In this document: positions 1-10,407 of the stretch, piece after piece | How positions within the stretch are numbered: position 1 is the stretch's first letter | How the letters are laid out: each line of letters starts with the position of its first letter | Origin: Pirellulales bacterium | Lineage (GTDB): Bacteria > Planctomycetota > Planctomycetia > Pirellulales > JAICIG01 | Direction of reading: 5' to 3' | NCBI GenBank assembly: GCA_025924495.1 | Contig: JAICIG010000182.1 | Coordinates: forward strand, 1-14,621 | DNA length: 14,621 nt | Notes under the pieces: generated by a model | Told to the model about the DNA's origin: nothing | Database searches by the model: none | Seen by the model: the letters and a program-made list of their open reading frames with translations, nothing else | Made by a program: the position numbers and the translations under genes

Positions 1-1
1 C

Positions 2-181
2 AAGCAAGTCAGCAAATGGCCCAGTCGCCAGGAGCAGCTCAGCATTTTGTTGGGTCAGATTCTCAGTCCGGGCGCCAACTTGGCGAGCCAGCTGACCAGC
101 GCTGGCGGCGCGTTGGCGAGCCAGATCAAGCAAAAGGGCGAGGAACAAGAGGCCCCTGCCGGCGAGGCGCCGGCGGCCTGA
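2..181 (+). CDS. rplJ: 50S ribosomal protein L10, 3' end only
   Basis: Partial gene: only the last 59 codons and the TGA stop are inside the window, and the start lies upstream. L10 is the base of the ribosomal stalk; its C-terminal helix carries the L7/L12 dimers that recruit translation GTPases. The visible residues fit the L10 C-terminal part: PSRQEQLSILLGQ, then a stretch rich in small residues with SPGANLASQL, GGALASQI and KQKGEE, ending in a short Ala/Pro/Glu tail. The call also rests on context, since rplL follows after 149 bases and rpoBC after that, as in the bacterial beta operon. In E. coli, L10 or the L10-L7/L12 complex represses its own messenger; that target would be upstream of this window and cannot be examined here. 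Confidence 0.9.
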   Translation, partial: KQVSKWPSRQEQLSILLGQILSPGANLASQLTSAGGALASQIKQKGEEQEAPAGEAPAA

Positions 182-315
182 AGAGCAAACATAACGAGAT
201 GATCGCCTGTCGTGTCGGTCCCGCCGGTCGGCAGGATCACGAGCACCAACCAAATCATTGACCCAGTAACTAGCGTTCGGCAGACATTGCGTAGCCGGCG
301 CTCCATAGTAGACAG

Positions 316-321
316 AAAGGA
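316..321 (+). promoter_or_regulatory. Ribosome binding site of rplL
   Basis: AAAGGA lies 9 bases before the ATG at 331. It supports that start over the in-frame ATG at 352, which has no purine-rich sequence in front of it. Confidence 0.7.
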
Positions 322-330
322 ACGAAACGA

Positions 331-744
331 ATGTCGACTGACGCCCCCGCCATGGAATACTCCCCCACGACCAAAGAGCTTGGCGACAAAATTGTCGGCC
401 TGACGCTGAAGCAGGCCAAGGAATTGAGCGATTATCTCGAAAACGAGCACGGCATTAAGCCGGCCGCCGGCGGCGCCGTAATGATGGCGGGCCCGGTACC
501 TGGCGGACCCGGCGCTCCTGCCGCAGAAGCGAAGACGGAATTCGACGTCGTGCTGGAAGGATTCGGCGACAAGAAGATCGGCGTGATCAAGGTCGTTCGT
601 GCTGCAACGGGTTTGGGGCTGAAGGAAGCCAAAGACCTTGTGGAAGGCGTGCCCAGCAAGGTCAAAGAGGGCATTTCCAAGGAAGACGCCGAGAAGCTCA
701 AGAAGGAGCTGGAAGAAGCCGGCGCGACCGTTTCTATCAAGTAG
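331..744 (+). CDS. rplL: 50S ribosomal protein L7/L12
   Basis: Stalk protein of the large ribosomal subunit (137 residues; E. coli has 121). Dimers bind the L10 C-terminal helix, and the globular C-terminal domain recruits EF-Tu, EF-G, IF2 and RF3. The N-terminal dimerisation part spans about residues 12-45. A flexible hinge rich in Ala, Gly and Pro follows at about 46-66, including MMAGPVPGG. The C-terminal domain (about 67-137) carries the family hallmarks [28 protein letters not shown] and [10 protein letters not shown], with the conserved lysines of the factor-binding face. The extra length against E. coli comes from a longer N-terminus and hinge. It is preceded by rplJ and followed by rpoB after a 272-base structured spacer. 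The start at 331 is chosen for its Shine-Dalgarno sequence. Confidence 0.97.
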   Translation: MSTDAPAMEYSPTTKELGDKIVGLTLKQAKELSDYLENEHGIKPAAGGAVMMAGPVPGGPGAPAAEAKTEFDVVLEGFGDKKIGVIKVVRAATGLGLKEAKDLVEGVPSKVKEGISKEDAEKLKKELEEAGATVSIK

Positions 745-790
745 GATCGCAATACAAGGCTATGGCGCATCCTCAATCGCACGGCTTTCT

Positions 791-866
791 CGCCGCCGCT
801 TGGGGAAGTATGCCAGCGCCCGTCCCACGGAGGATCGCCGTGTCCGCAACGCCAAGCGGCGCGGCG
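791..866 (+). promoter_or_regulatory. Large hairpin in the rplL-rpoB spacer (candidate attenuator or processing site)
   Basis: Bases 795-803 pair perfectly with 852-860 (9 bp, GCCGCTTGG-type arm). After a 2-base bulge on the 3' side (861-862), bases 791-794 pair with 863-866, giving 13 bp in all. The 48-base loop contains a second small hairpin (CACGG / CCGTG). There is no T-run after it, so it is not a classical terminator. In E. coli the same spacer holds a partial attenuator and an RNase III site; equivalence here is inferred from position only. Confidence 0.45.
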
Positions 867-899
867 CAGCAGGAAATCATTAGATCTTCACTTGGTCCG

Positions 900-905
900 T
901 ATAAT
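900..905 (+). promoter_or_regulatory. Candidate -10 element upstream of rpoB
   Basis: TATAAT matches the sigma-70-type -10 consensus exactly and lies about 112 bases before the rpoB start, downstream of the hairpin at 791-866. No good -35 hexamer is found 15-19 bases upstream: the best-placed hexamer is TCATTA, with 2 of 6 matches. It may be an internal promoter for rpoBC or a chance match. Confidence 0.3.
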
Positions 906-1000
906 CGCTGACGCCCGCAAAGGTCCGATTGAGGTGCTGCGCGCTGTGGCGGCGCAAAGCGCTCGGTTCGGTCCGCTCTCGAACATTTCGTCGCATCTAG

Positions 1001-1005
1001 AGGAG
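1001..1005 (+). promoter_or_regulatory. Ribosome binding site of rpoB
   Basis: AGGAG, 11 bases before the ATG at 1017. The spacing is somewhat long, but it is the only purine-rich site near that start. Confidence 0.6.
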
Positions 1006-1016
1006 TACGATCCCCT

Positions 1017-4739
<3,723 letters not shown>

Positions 4740-4813
4740 TGATGCCATCCCGTCGGCAAGTTTCTAACCACCGCAATCCGTTTAGACCCAATTCGCCGCA
4801 AGGCGTCCCCGAT

Positions 4814-4819
4814 AAGGAG
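4814..4819 (+). promoter_or_regulatory. Ribosome binding site of rpoC
   Basis: AAGGAG ends 8 bases before the GTG at 4828. It decides for this GTG as start codon; no ATG lies in frame in the conserved N-terminal part. Confidence 0.85.
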
Positions 4820-4827
4820 CGTCAATA

Positions 4828-7800
4828 GTGAGTACCGCAGAAAGCTCTTACGATCGGATTAATGACTACGCTTCGGTAAAGATCAGCCTGGCGCGCCCAC
4901 ACGACATTCGCAGCTGGTCGTTCGGCGAAGTCAAGAAGCCCGAGACAATCAATTACCGCACCTACCGTCCGGAAAAGGACGGCCTGTTCTGCGAGCGGAT
5001 TTTCGGCCCTGAGAAGGACTGGGAATGCTCCTGCGGCAAATATCGCGGCATGAAATACAAGGGCATGATCTGCGATCGTTGCGGCGTCAAGGTCACGCAC
5101 AGCCGCGTCCGCCGGAAGCGGATGGGCCACATCGAACTGGCGGCTCCGGTGGTGCACATCTGGTTTTTCAAAGCCATGCCCAGTCGCCTGGGCAACCTGC
5201 TGGACATGAAGACCACCAGCCTGGAAAAGGTGATCTACTTTCAGGATTACGTCGTCATCGACAACAAAGACACTCCCTTGAAGCGGCAGCAGTTGTTGAC
5301 CGAGGAGGAATACCGCGCCGCGCGCGAGCAGTATGGCGAGGCCGGTTTCGAGGCCGACATGGGCGCCGAAGCGGTCCGCAAGCTGCTCGCCAATCTGGAT
5401 TTGGTCCAACTGTCGGTCGATTTACGCAAGCAGTTGGCCGAGACGGGTTCGAAGCAGAAGCAGAAGGATCTGATCAACCGCTTGAAGATCGTCGAATCCA
5501 TTCGCGATAGCGACAACAAGCCGGAGTGGATGGTGCTGGACGTGATTCCGGTGATTCCGCCCGATCTGCGGCCGTTGGTGCTGTTGGATTCAGGCAACTT
5601 CGCCACGAGCGATCTGAACGATCTCTATCGCCGCATCATCAATCGCAACAACCGGCTCAAAAAGCTGGTCGACTTGAACGCTCCCGAAGTGATTATTCGC
5701 AACGAGAAGCGAATGCTGCAGCAATCGGTTGATGCGCTGTTTGACAATAACCGATGCAAGCGCCCGGTGCTTGGCAGCAGCAACCGGCCGCTCAAGTCGC
5801 TGACCGATATGATCAAGGGCAAGCAAGGCCGCTTCCGCGAGAACTTGCTCGGCAAGCGCGTCGATTACTCGGCGCGGAGCGTGATCGTGGTCGGCCCCAG
5901 CCTGCGGTTGCACCAGTGTGGATTGCCGAAGAAGATTGCCCTGGAATTGTTCCAGCCGTTCATCATCCGGCGTCTCAAAGAGCTCGGCCACGCCGACACG
6001 ATTAAAAGCGCCAAGAAGATGCTGGAGCGCAAGGACGAGGAGGTTTGGGACATTCTGGAAGAGGTGATCCGCAATCACCCTGTGCTGTTGAATCGCGCTC
6101 CGACGCTGCACCGCATGGGCATCCAGGCCTTCGAGCCGACGCTGGTGGAAGGCAACGCCATCAAGTTGCACCCGTTGGTCTGCAAGGGCTTTAACGCGGA
6201 CTTCGACGGCGATCAGATGGCCGTGCATCTGCCGTTATCGATCGAGGCCCAGGTCGAAGCCCACACGCTGATGATGTCTACCAATAACATTTTCAGCCCG
6301 GCCAACGGCGCCCCGATTATCAGCCCGTCGCAGGACGTGGTGATGGGTTGCTACTACATGACCATGAGCGTGCCCGACCGCAACGGGGAGGGCATGGTGT
6401 TCAGCTCGACTCCCGAGGTGCACCTGGCTTACTCGCTGGGCAAGGTCGATACGCACGCCAAGATCAAGGTCAAGCTGCCGCCGACGCGGCGGTTGAAGGG
6501 GGACGGCGACCGCGAAAACAAGCCGGGCGCCTTGATTGAAACGACCGTCGGCCGCGTGATGTTCAACGACGGTTTGCCGGAGGGCATGCCGTTCTATAAC
6601 CTGCCGATGCGCAACAGCGAGCTGGCGAAGGTGATTTCCGATTGCTATGCCATTCTTGGCCGCCGCGCCACAATTGACCTGTTGGACAACATGAACAAGA
6701 TGGGCTTCCGCGAGAGCACTCGCAGCGGCCTGTCGTTCGCGACCGACGACCTGATCACCCCGCCCAGCAAGCAGCGGATCATTGCCGACGCCGAGAAGAC
6801 GGTGCTCAAGTTCCAGAAGCTCTATCAACGCGGCGTGATCACTGAAGTCGAGCGTTACAATCAGGTGCTCGACGCCTGGACGCATGCTCGCGAACGAATC
6901 ACGACGGAAATGATGGGCGAGTTGGAAAACGACCATCGCAAGCCCGGTTATGTGAACCCGATCTACTTAATGGCGCACTCCGGCGCCCGAGGCGGCGTCG
7001 AACAGATTCGGCAGTTGGCCGGCATGCGCGGTTTGATGGCGAAGCCGTCAGGCAAGATTATCGAAACGCCGATCAAGGCCAACTTCCGCGAAGGACTTTC
7101 GGTGCTCGAGTACTTCAGCTCGACGCACGGCGCCCGCAAGGGGTTGGCCGATACGGCCCTCAAGACGGCCGACTCGGGTTATCTGACGCGCAAACTCGCC
7201 GACGTGGCGCAGAACGTGGTGATCACCATGCACGACTGCGGCACGACGCAAGGCATCACCAAGGGCGTGATCTATCGCGGCGAAAAGGTCGAGGTGCGAC
7301 TGGCCGACTCGATTCGCGGCCGCGTCAGCCGGGCGAACATCGTCAACCCGATCACCGATGAGACGATCGTCTCCGAGAACGAGATGATCACGCTCGAAAT
7401 TGCGCGCCGCATCGAGGAACTGGGCTTAGAAAAAATCCAGGTCCGCAGCCCAATGACTTGCGACGCGGCGCTAGGCGTTTGCCGCTGCTGTTACGGCATG
7501 GACTTGTCGACTGGTTCGCTGGTCGAAGAGGGGATGGCCGTAGGCATCATCGCTGCGCAAAGCATCGGCGAGCCGGGTACGCAGTTGACGATGCGGACCT
7601 TCCATATCGGCGGCACCGCATCGCGACACGTCGAGGTCAGCGAGATCCGCGCCAAGAAGGCCGGCGTCGCCAAGTTCACTCGTTTGAAAGTGGTGCGCAA
7701 CGATCAGGGACAGCAAGTCGTGCTCACCCGCAACGGCGAAATCGCCTTGGTCGATCCCAAGGGACGCGAGCTGGAAAAGTACGAGATTCCAGCGGGCGCC

Positions 7801-9171
7801 ATCCTGCAAGTCGACGAGAACCAGGAAGTCGCTACCGGAGCCGTGCTCTGCCAATGGGACCCGCACAGCATTCCGATTTTGGCGGAGGTTGGCGGTAAGG
7901 TCCGCTACGAGGACGTCATCGAAGGCGAAACGATGCGCTCCGAGAAGGATCCCAGCGGCCACGTGCGAAAGTTGATCATGGAGCACAAGGGAGATCTGCA
8001 CCCTCAGGTCATCCTGGAAGACGCCAGCGGCAAGATTCTCGACTTCTACTACTTGCCGGAAAAAGCCCATATCGAAGTCGGCGAAGGCGACCAGGTTTCG
8101 GCCGGTACGCTGTTGGCCAAGACGCCGCGCGAAGTGTCCGGAACGCAGGACATTACGGGCGGTCTGCCGCGCGTGACCGAAATCTTCGAGGCTCGCAAGC
8201 CCAAAGATCCGGCGGTGATTGCCGAAATCGACGGGCTCGTGGAACTGTTGGGCGAAAAACGCCGCGGCAAGCGGACGATTATCGTCCGTAGTGAAAGCGG
8301 CATTGAGCGTGAACACCTCGTCTCGCACGGCAAGCACCTCCGCGTCCATGCGGGCGACTTCGTACGGGCTGGCGAAGCCTTGGTTGACGGACCGCTGGTG
8401 CCCCACGACATCTTGCGGATTTCGGGTGAAGAAGCCGTCCAGCACTACCTGGTTCGCGAGATTCAGAACGTCTACCGTAGCCAACGCGTGGAAATCGACG
8501 ACAAGCACATTGAGATCATCGTCGCTCAAATGCTCCGTAAAGTGCGCATTGAAAGCGTCGGCGATACCGGCTTGCTGCCCGGCAGCGTCATGGACAAGTT
8601 CGAGTTCCGTGCGGTCAACCAGAAGCTTACCGGTTGCGTTCGCATTACCCATAAGGGCGATAGCGATTTCGCCGAGAGTTCGATCGTCCCCAAGGACGCG
8701 CTGGAGCAGGTGAATGCCCAGATCGAGGCTTTAGGAGGCGATGCAGCCAAGGGGGGCAAACCGCGCCCGGCGACGGCCAGCACCCAACTGTTGGGAATCA
8801 CGAAGGCCTCGGTCCAAAGCGCCAGCTTCATTTCGGCCGCCAGCTTCCAAGAGACGACGAAAGTCCTCACCGAAGCGGCGTTGGCCGGCAAGATCGACCG
8901 CCTGGTCGGCTTGAAGGAGAACGTCATTTTGGGCCACTTGGTTCCGGCGGGGACGGGCTTCCATACGTACCAGGAATCGGAAGTGCGGATCCGGCCGCAG
9001 GCCCTGTTGGATCTCGCCCAGGAGAAGGACCGCGTGCTGACCAAGGCTTTCCCGCTGCTTCAGGGCGGCGAAGAAGGAAATGGCAACGGCGAGAACGGCG
9101 GCGAGAAACCGACGTCGACCGGGGCGCCCGCCAGCGGCCTGGATGCCTTGTTGGGCGGCTCCGACGAGTAA
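4828..9171 (+). CDS. rpoC: DNA-directed RNA polymerase subunit beta'
   Basis: Largest core subunit of RNA polymerase, carrying the catalytic magnesium site (1447 residues; E. coli 1407). Zinc site 1 has Cys67, Cys69, Cys82 and Cys85. The catalytic NADFDGD motif is at 456-462, with Asp458, Asp460 and Asp462 binding magnesium. The bridge helix (GLSVLEYF...[15 protein letters not shown]) starts at about residue 756. Zinc site 2 is Cys804, Cys878, Cys885 and Cys888. The trigger loop MRTFHIGG is at 922-929. It is followed by a roughly 175-residue insertion (about 933-1108) alignable with the E. coli SI3 ([14 protein letters not shown] against WDPHTMPVITEVSG), before [15 protein letters not shown] at 1111. 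A Gly/Glu/Asn-rich, probably disordered tail ends in LLGGSDE. GTG start with a good Shine-Dalgarno sequence. rpsL follows after 157 bases. Confidence 0.99.
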   Translation: MSTAESSYDRINDYASVKISLARPHDIRSWSFGEVKKPETINYRTYRPEKDGLFCERIFGPEKDWECSCGKYRGMKYKGMICDRCGVKVTHSRVRRKRMGHIELAAPVVHIWFFKAMPSRLGNLLDMKTTSLEKVIYFQDYVVIDNKDTPLKRQQLLTEEEYRAAREQYGEAGFEADMGAEAVRKLLANLDLVQLSVDLRKQLAETGSKQKQKDLINRLKIVESIRDSDNKPEWMVLDVIPVIPPDLRPLVLLDSGNFATSDLNDLYRRIINRNNRLKKLVDLNAPEVIIRNEKRMLQQSVDALFDNNRCKRPVLGSSNRPLKSLTDMIKGKQGRFRENLLGKRVDYSARSVIVVGPSLRLHQCGLPKKIALELFQPFIIRRLKELGHADTIKSAKKMLERKDEEVWDILEEVIRNHPVLLNRAPTLHRMGIQAFEPTLVEGNAIKLHPLVCKGFNADFDGDQMAVHLPLSIEAQVEAHTLMMSTNNIFSPANGAPIISPSQDVVMGCYYMTMSVPDRNGEGMVFSSTPEVHLAYSLGKVDTHAKIKVKLPPTRRLKGDGDRENKPGALIETTVGRVMFNDGLPEGMPFYNLPMRNSELAKVISDCYAILGRRATIDLLDNMNKMGFRESTRSGLSFATDDLITPPSKQRIIADAEKTVLKFQKLYQRGVITEVERYNQVLDAWTHARERITTEMMGELENDHRKPGYVNPIYLMAHSGARGGVEQIRQLAGMRGLMAKPSGKIIETPIKANFREGLSVLEYFSSTHGARKGLADTALKTADSGYLTRKLADVAQNVVITMHDCGTTQGITKGVIYRGEKVEVRLADSIRGRVSRANIVNPITDETIVSENEMITLEIARRIEELGLEKIQVRSPMTCDAALGVCRCCYGMDLSTGSLVEEGMAVGIIAAQSIGEPGTQLTMRTFHIGGTASRHVEVSEIRAKKAGVAKFTRLKVVRNDQGQQVVLTRNGEIALVDPKGRELEKYEIPAGAILQVDENQEVATGAVLCQWDPHSIPILAEVGGKVRYEDVIEGETMRSEKDPSGHVRKLIMEHKGDLHPQVILEDASGKILDFYYLPEKAHIEVGEGDQVSAGTLLAKTPREVSGTQDITGGLPRVTEIFEARKPKDPAVIAEIDGLVELLGEKRRGKRTIIVRSESGIEREHLVSHGKHLRVHAGDFVRAGEALVDGPLVPHDILRISGEEAVQHYLVREIQNVYRSQRVEIDDKHIEIIVAQMLRKVRIESVGDTGLLPGSVMDKFEFRAVNQKLTGCVRITHKGDSDFAESSIVPKDALEQVNAQIEALGGDAAKGGKPRPATASTQLLGITKASVQSASFISAASFQETTKVLTEAALAGKIDRLVGLKENVILGHLVPAGTGFHTYQESEVRIRPQALLDLAQEKDRVLTKAFPLLQGGEEGNGNGENGGEKPTSTGAPASGLDALLGGSDE

Positions 9172-9189
9172 GAAACGAACGACGAGCAA

Positions 9190-9313
9190 TTGTCAGCCGC
9201 CCGGTTGGCCGCCTCGGTTCAAGTCGGCTTGACAAGCAGATTTGGACCGATAGGCTGATAGGTTCTCCAATTTGCTCAACAAATGCCTCTGCGGCCGTCG
9301 CTGGGGCCAACCG
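9190..9313 (+). promoter_or_regulatory. Structured rpsL leader with two crossing inverted repeats
   Basis: In the rpoC-rpsL spacer, 9190-9199 can pair with 9225-9235 (TTGTCA-GCCG against CGGC-T-TGACAA, one bulged T). Separately, 9202-9210 (CGGTTGGCC) is perfectly complementary to 9305-9313 (GGCCAACCG). The second pairing starts inside the loop of the first, so the two compete or form a pseudoknot. The outer pairing ends 15 bases before the rpsL start. A regulatory role is an inference. Confidence 0.3.
9229..9256 (+). promoter_or_regulatory. Candidate promoter upstream of rpsL
   Basis: A perfect -35 hexamer TTGACA (9229-9234) is followed after 16 bases by TAGGCT (9251-9256), which keeps the T-A---T positions of a -10 element. 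It would start a transcript about 65 bases before rpsL and feed rpsL-rpsG separately from rpoBC. The -35 also sits in an 11-base palindrome, GCTTGACAAGC (9227-9237). Confidence 0.35.
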
Positions 9314-9328
9314 ATACGAGAGTGTTCG

Positions 9329-9697
9329 ATGCCCACGATCAACCAATTGGTCAAAAAAAACCGCCGACCGCCTCGCAAATTCAGCAAGTCGCCGGTGTTG
9401 GATAAGTGCCCGCAAAAGCGCGGCGTGTGCTTGCAGGTCAAGACCATGACTCCCAAGAAGCCAAACTCCGCGCTGCGGAAGATCGCCCGCGTGCGTCTTT
9501 CCAACGGCAAGGAAGTGACGGTCTATATTCCGGGTGAAGGACATAGCTTGCAGGAACACTCGATTGTGCTGGTCCGCGGCGGCCGCGTTCGCGACCTGCC
9601 CGGCGTGCGCTATCACATTGTGCGCGGAGCGTTGGATACGCTGGGCGTCGAAGGCCGCAAGCAGTCTCGCAGCCTATACGGAGCCAAGAGGTCGTAG
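9329..9697 (+). CDS. rpsL: 30S ribosomal protein S12
   Basis: Decoding-centre protein of the small subunit, 122 residues, aligning without gaps to E. coli S12 over at least the first 100 residues. Motifs seen: PTINQLV at the N-terminus, CPQKRGVC at 27-34, [11 protein letters not shown] at 41-51 (Lys43 and Lys44 kept), [10 protein letters not shown] at 69-78, [13 protein letters not shown] at 84-96, and the basic C-terminus SLYGAKRS. Asp89, the residue methylthiolated by RimO in other bacteria, is present. Residue 88 is Arg instead of the common Lys; Lys88Arg is a known streptomycin-resistance substitution in other bacteria. The ATG at 9329 gives the canonical N-terminus. A TTG at 9272 in the same frame would add 19 residues foreign to the family. 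The Shine-Dalgarno sequence is weak (GAGAG at 9318-9322). Confidence 0.98.
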   Translation: MPTINQLVKKNRRPPRKFSKSPVLDKCPQKRGVCLQVKTMTPKKPNSALRKIARVRLSNGKEVTVYIPGEGHSLQEHSIVLVRGGRVRDLPGVRYHIVRGALDTLGVEGRKQSRSLYGAKRS

Positions 9698-9705
9698 TCT
9701 TACAA

Positions 9706-9723
9706 GTGGACAGTTTTGTCCGC
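9706..9723 (+). promoter_or_regulatory. Hairpin 1 in the rpsL-rpsG spacer
   Basis: GTGGACA (9706-9712) pairs with TGTCCGC (9717-9723), 7 bp including one T-G wobble, around the 4-base loop GTTT. It starts 8 bases after the rpsL stop and has no T-run after it. With the second hairpin at 9763-9781 it may form the S7 autoregulatory site known from this spacer in E. coli. Confidence 0.4.
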
Positions 9724-9762
9724 TGGTTGCATCAACCGCCTAGGCCTGGATCACAAGTATTT

Positions 9763-9781
9763 GCGGGCTTTCGAGGCCCGC
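9763..9781 (+). promoter_or_regulatory. Hairpin 2 in the rpsL-rpsG spacer, next to the rpsG ribosome binding site
   Basis: GCGGGC (9763-9768) pairs with GCCCGC (9776-9781), extended inward by a T-G wobble, with a 5-base loop. It ends 5 bases before the rpsG Shine-Dalgarno AGAGGA (9787-9792), a position suited to translational control. Confidence 0.4.
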
Positions 9782-9786
9782 CCCTT

Positions 9787-9792
9787 AGAGGA
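9787..9792 (+). promoter_or_regulatory. Ribosome binding site of rpsG
   Basis: AGAGGA ends 8 bases before the ATG at 9801, supporting that start. Confidence 0.75.
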
Positions 9793-9800
9793 AAAGCAGT

Positions 9801-10271
9801 ATGGGTCGTATTACCGCCAGTCGCGAAACGCTTAGCCCGGACCCCCGCTACGGTTCGCTGTTGGCCAGCAAATTCATCAACTGCCTGATGTACGATGGCA
9901 AGAAGAGCACGGCGCAGGGGGTGTTCTATGATGCCTTGGATATCGTCAAAGAAAAGATCAAAGACGTCGAGCCGATCGAGGTCTTTACGCAGGCCGTTAG
10001 CAACGTTAAGCCCGAGGTGGAAGTTCGTTCCAAGCGCGTCGGCGGGGCCGCGTATCAGGTTCCGATGCAAGTGAACCGGATCCGGCAGCAGTCGCTAGCC
10101 ATCCGCTGGCTGCTGGCCGCGGTCCGCGAGAAGAAGGGGCGTGCGACCCATGAAAAGCTGGCCGACGAACTCGTCGCCGCTTATAACCGCGAAGGCGCTG
10201 CGGTTACCAAACGCGAAAACGTGCACCGCATGGCCGACGCCAACAAGGCGTTCGCGCATTTCGCTTGGTAA
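9801..10271 (+). CDS. rpsG: 30S ribosomal protein S7
   Basis: Primary assembly protein of the 30S head, binding the 3' major domain of 16S rRNA and lying near the E and P sites. It has 156 residues, the usual length. Family hallmarks are [23 protein letters not shown] at about 13-35, the beta-hairpin segment [19 protein letters not shown] at about 73-91, and the C-terminal [20 protein letters not shown]. No unusual residue stands out. The start is set by a good Shine-Dalgarno and by the short N-terminus MGRITASRE. It lies 103 bases after rpsL and is followed at once by a strong intrinsic terminator, so it appears to be the last gene of the rplJ-rpsG unit. In E. coli, S7 represses translation by binding the rpsL-rpsG spacer; two hairpins are visible in the same place here. 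Confidence 0.98.
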   Translation: MGRITASRETLSPDPRYGSLLASKFINCLMYDGKKSTAQGVFYDALDIVKEKIKDVEPIEVFTQAVSNVKPEVEVRSKRVGGAAYQVPMQVNRIRQQSLAIRWLLAAVREKKGRATHEKLADELVAAYNREGAAVTKRENVHRMADANKAFAHFAW

Positions 10272-10289
10272 TTGCGAGCACACGACCTT

Positions 10290-10322
10290 CGCCGTGCCGG
10301 CCCTTTGCCGGCACGGCGTTTT
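10290..10322 (+). terminator. Strong Rho-independent terminator after rpsG
   Basis: A perfect 12-bp GC-rich stem (10290-10301 with 10307-10318, arm CGCCGTGCCGGC), a 5-base loop CCTTT and an immediate TTTT (10319-10322). It lies 18 bases after the rpsG stop and 85 bases before the EF-G start. This is the clearest terminator in the window. Confidence 0.9.
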
Positions 10323-10360
10323 CATGCGCATAAGTTGAAATTCCAGTGGCGAGTCCCGTC

Positions 10361-10377
10361 CGGCGGCGGCGGCGGCG
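10361..10377 (+). repeat. Short CGG trinucleotide repeat
   Basis: Five CGG units in a row plus two bases, in the spacer between the terminator and the EF-G gene. It is probably low-complexity noise in a GC-rich genome. It falls where a promoter for the EF-G gene would be expected, and no convincing -35/-10 pair is seen around it: TTGAAA at 10335-10340 has no -10 partner. Confidence 0.6.
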
Positions 10378-10407
10378 CGGCCATTGCTTGTAACTCATCG
10401 ACGATCA

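Noticed and set aside
157..175. GC-rich hairpin (GCCGGCG / CGCCGGC) at the very end of rplJ, as a possible terminator
   Set aside because: It lies inside Ala/Gly/Pro codons that produce such dyads easily, and no T-run follows.
258..288. TTGACC with GACATT as a promoter before rplL
   Set aside because: Spacing is 19 bases and the -10 matches at only 3 of 6 positions; not enough to call.
7471..8652. Long antisense open frame (393 codons) within rpoC
   Set aside because: It is a shadow of rpoC in a GC-rich genome with no family motif and no ribosome binding site evidence.
9272..9328. Upstream TTG start adding 19 residues to S12
   Set aside because: The extra residues are not part of the S12 family, and the ATG at 9329 gives the standard N-terminus.
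10384..10407. Upstream TTG start adding 8 residues to EF-G
   Set aside because: The family N-terminus begins a few residues before RNIGIIAHIDAGKT, and no ribosome binding site favours the TTG.
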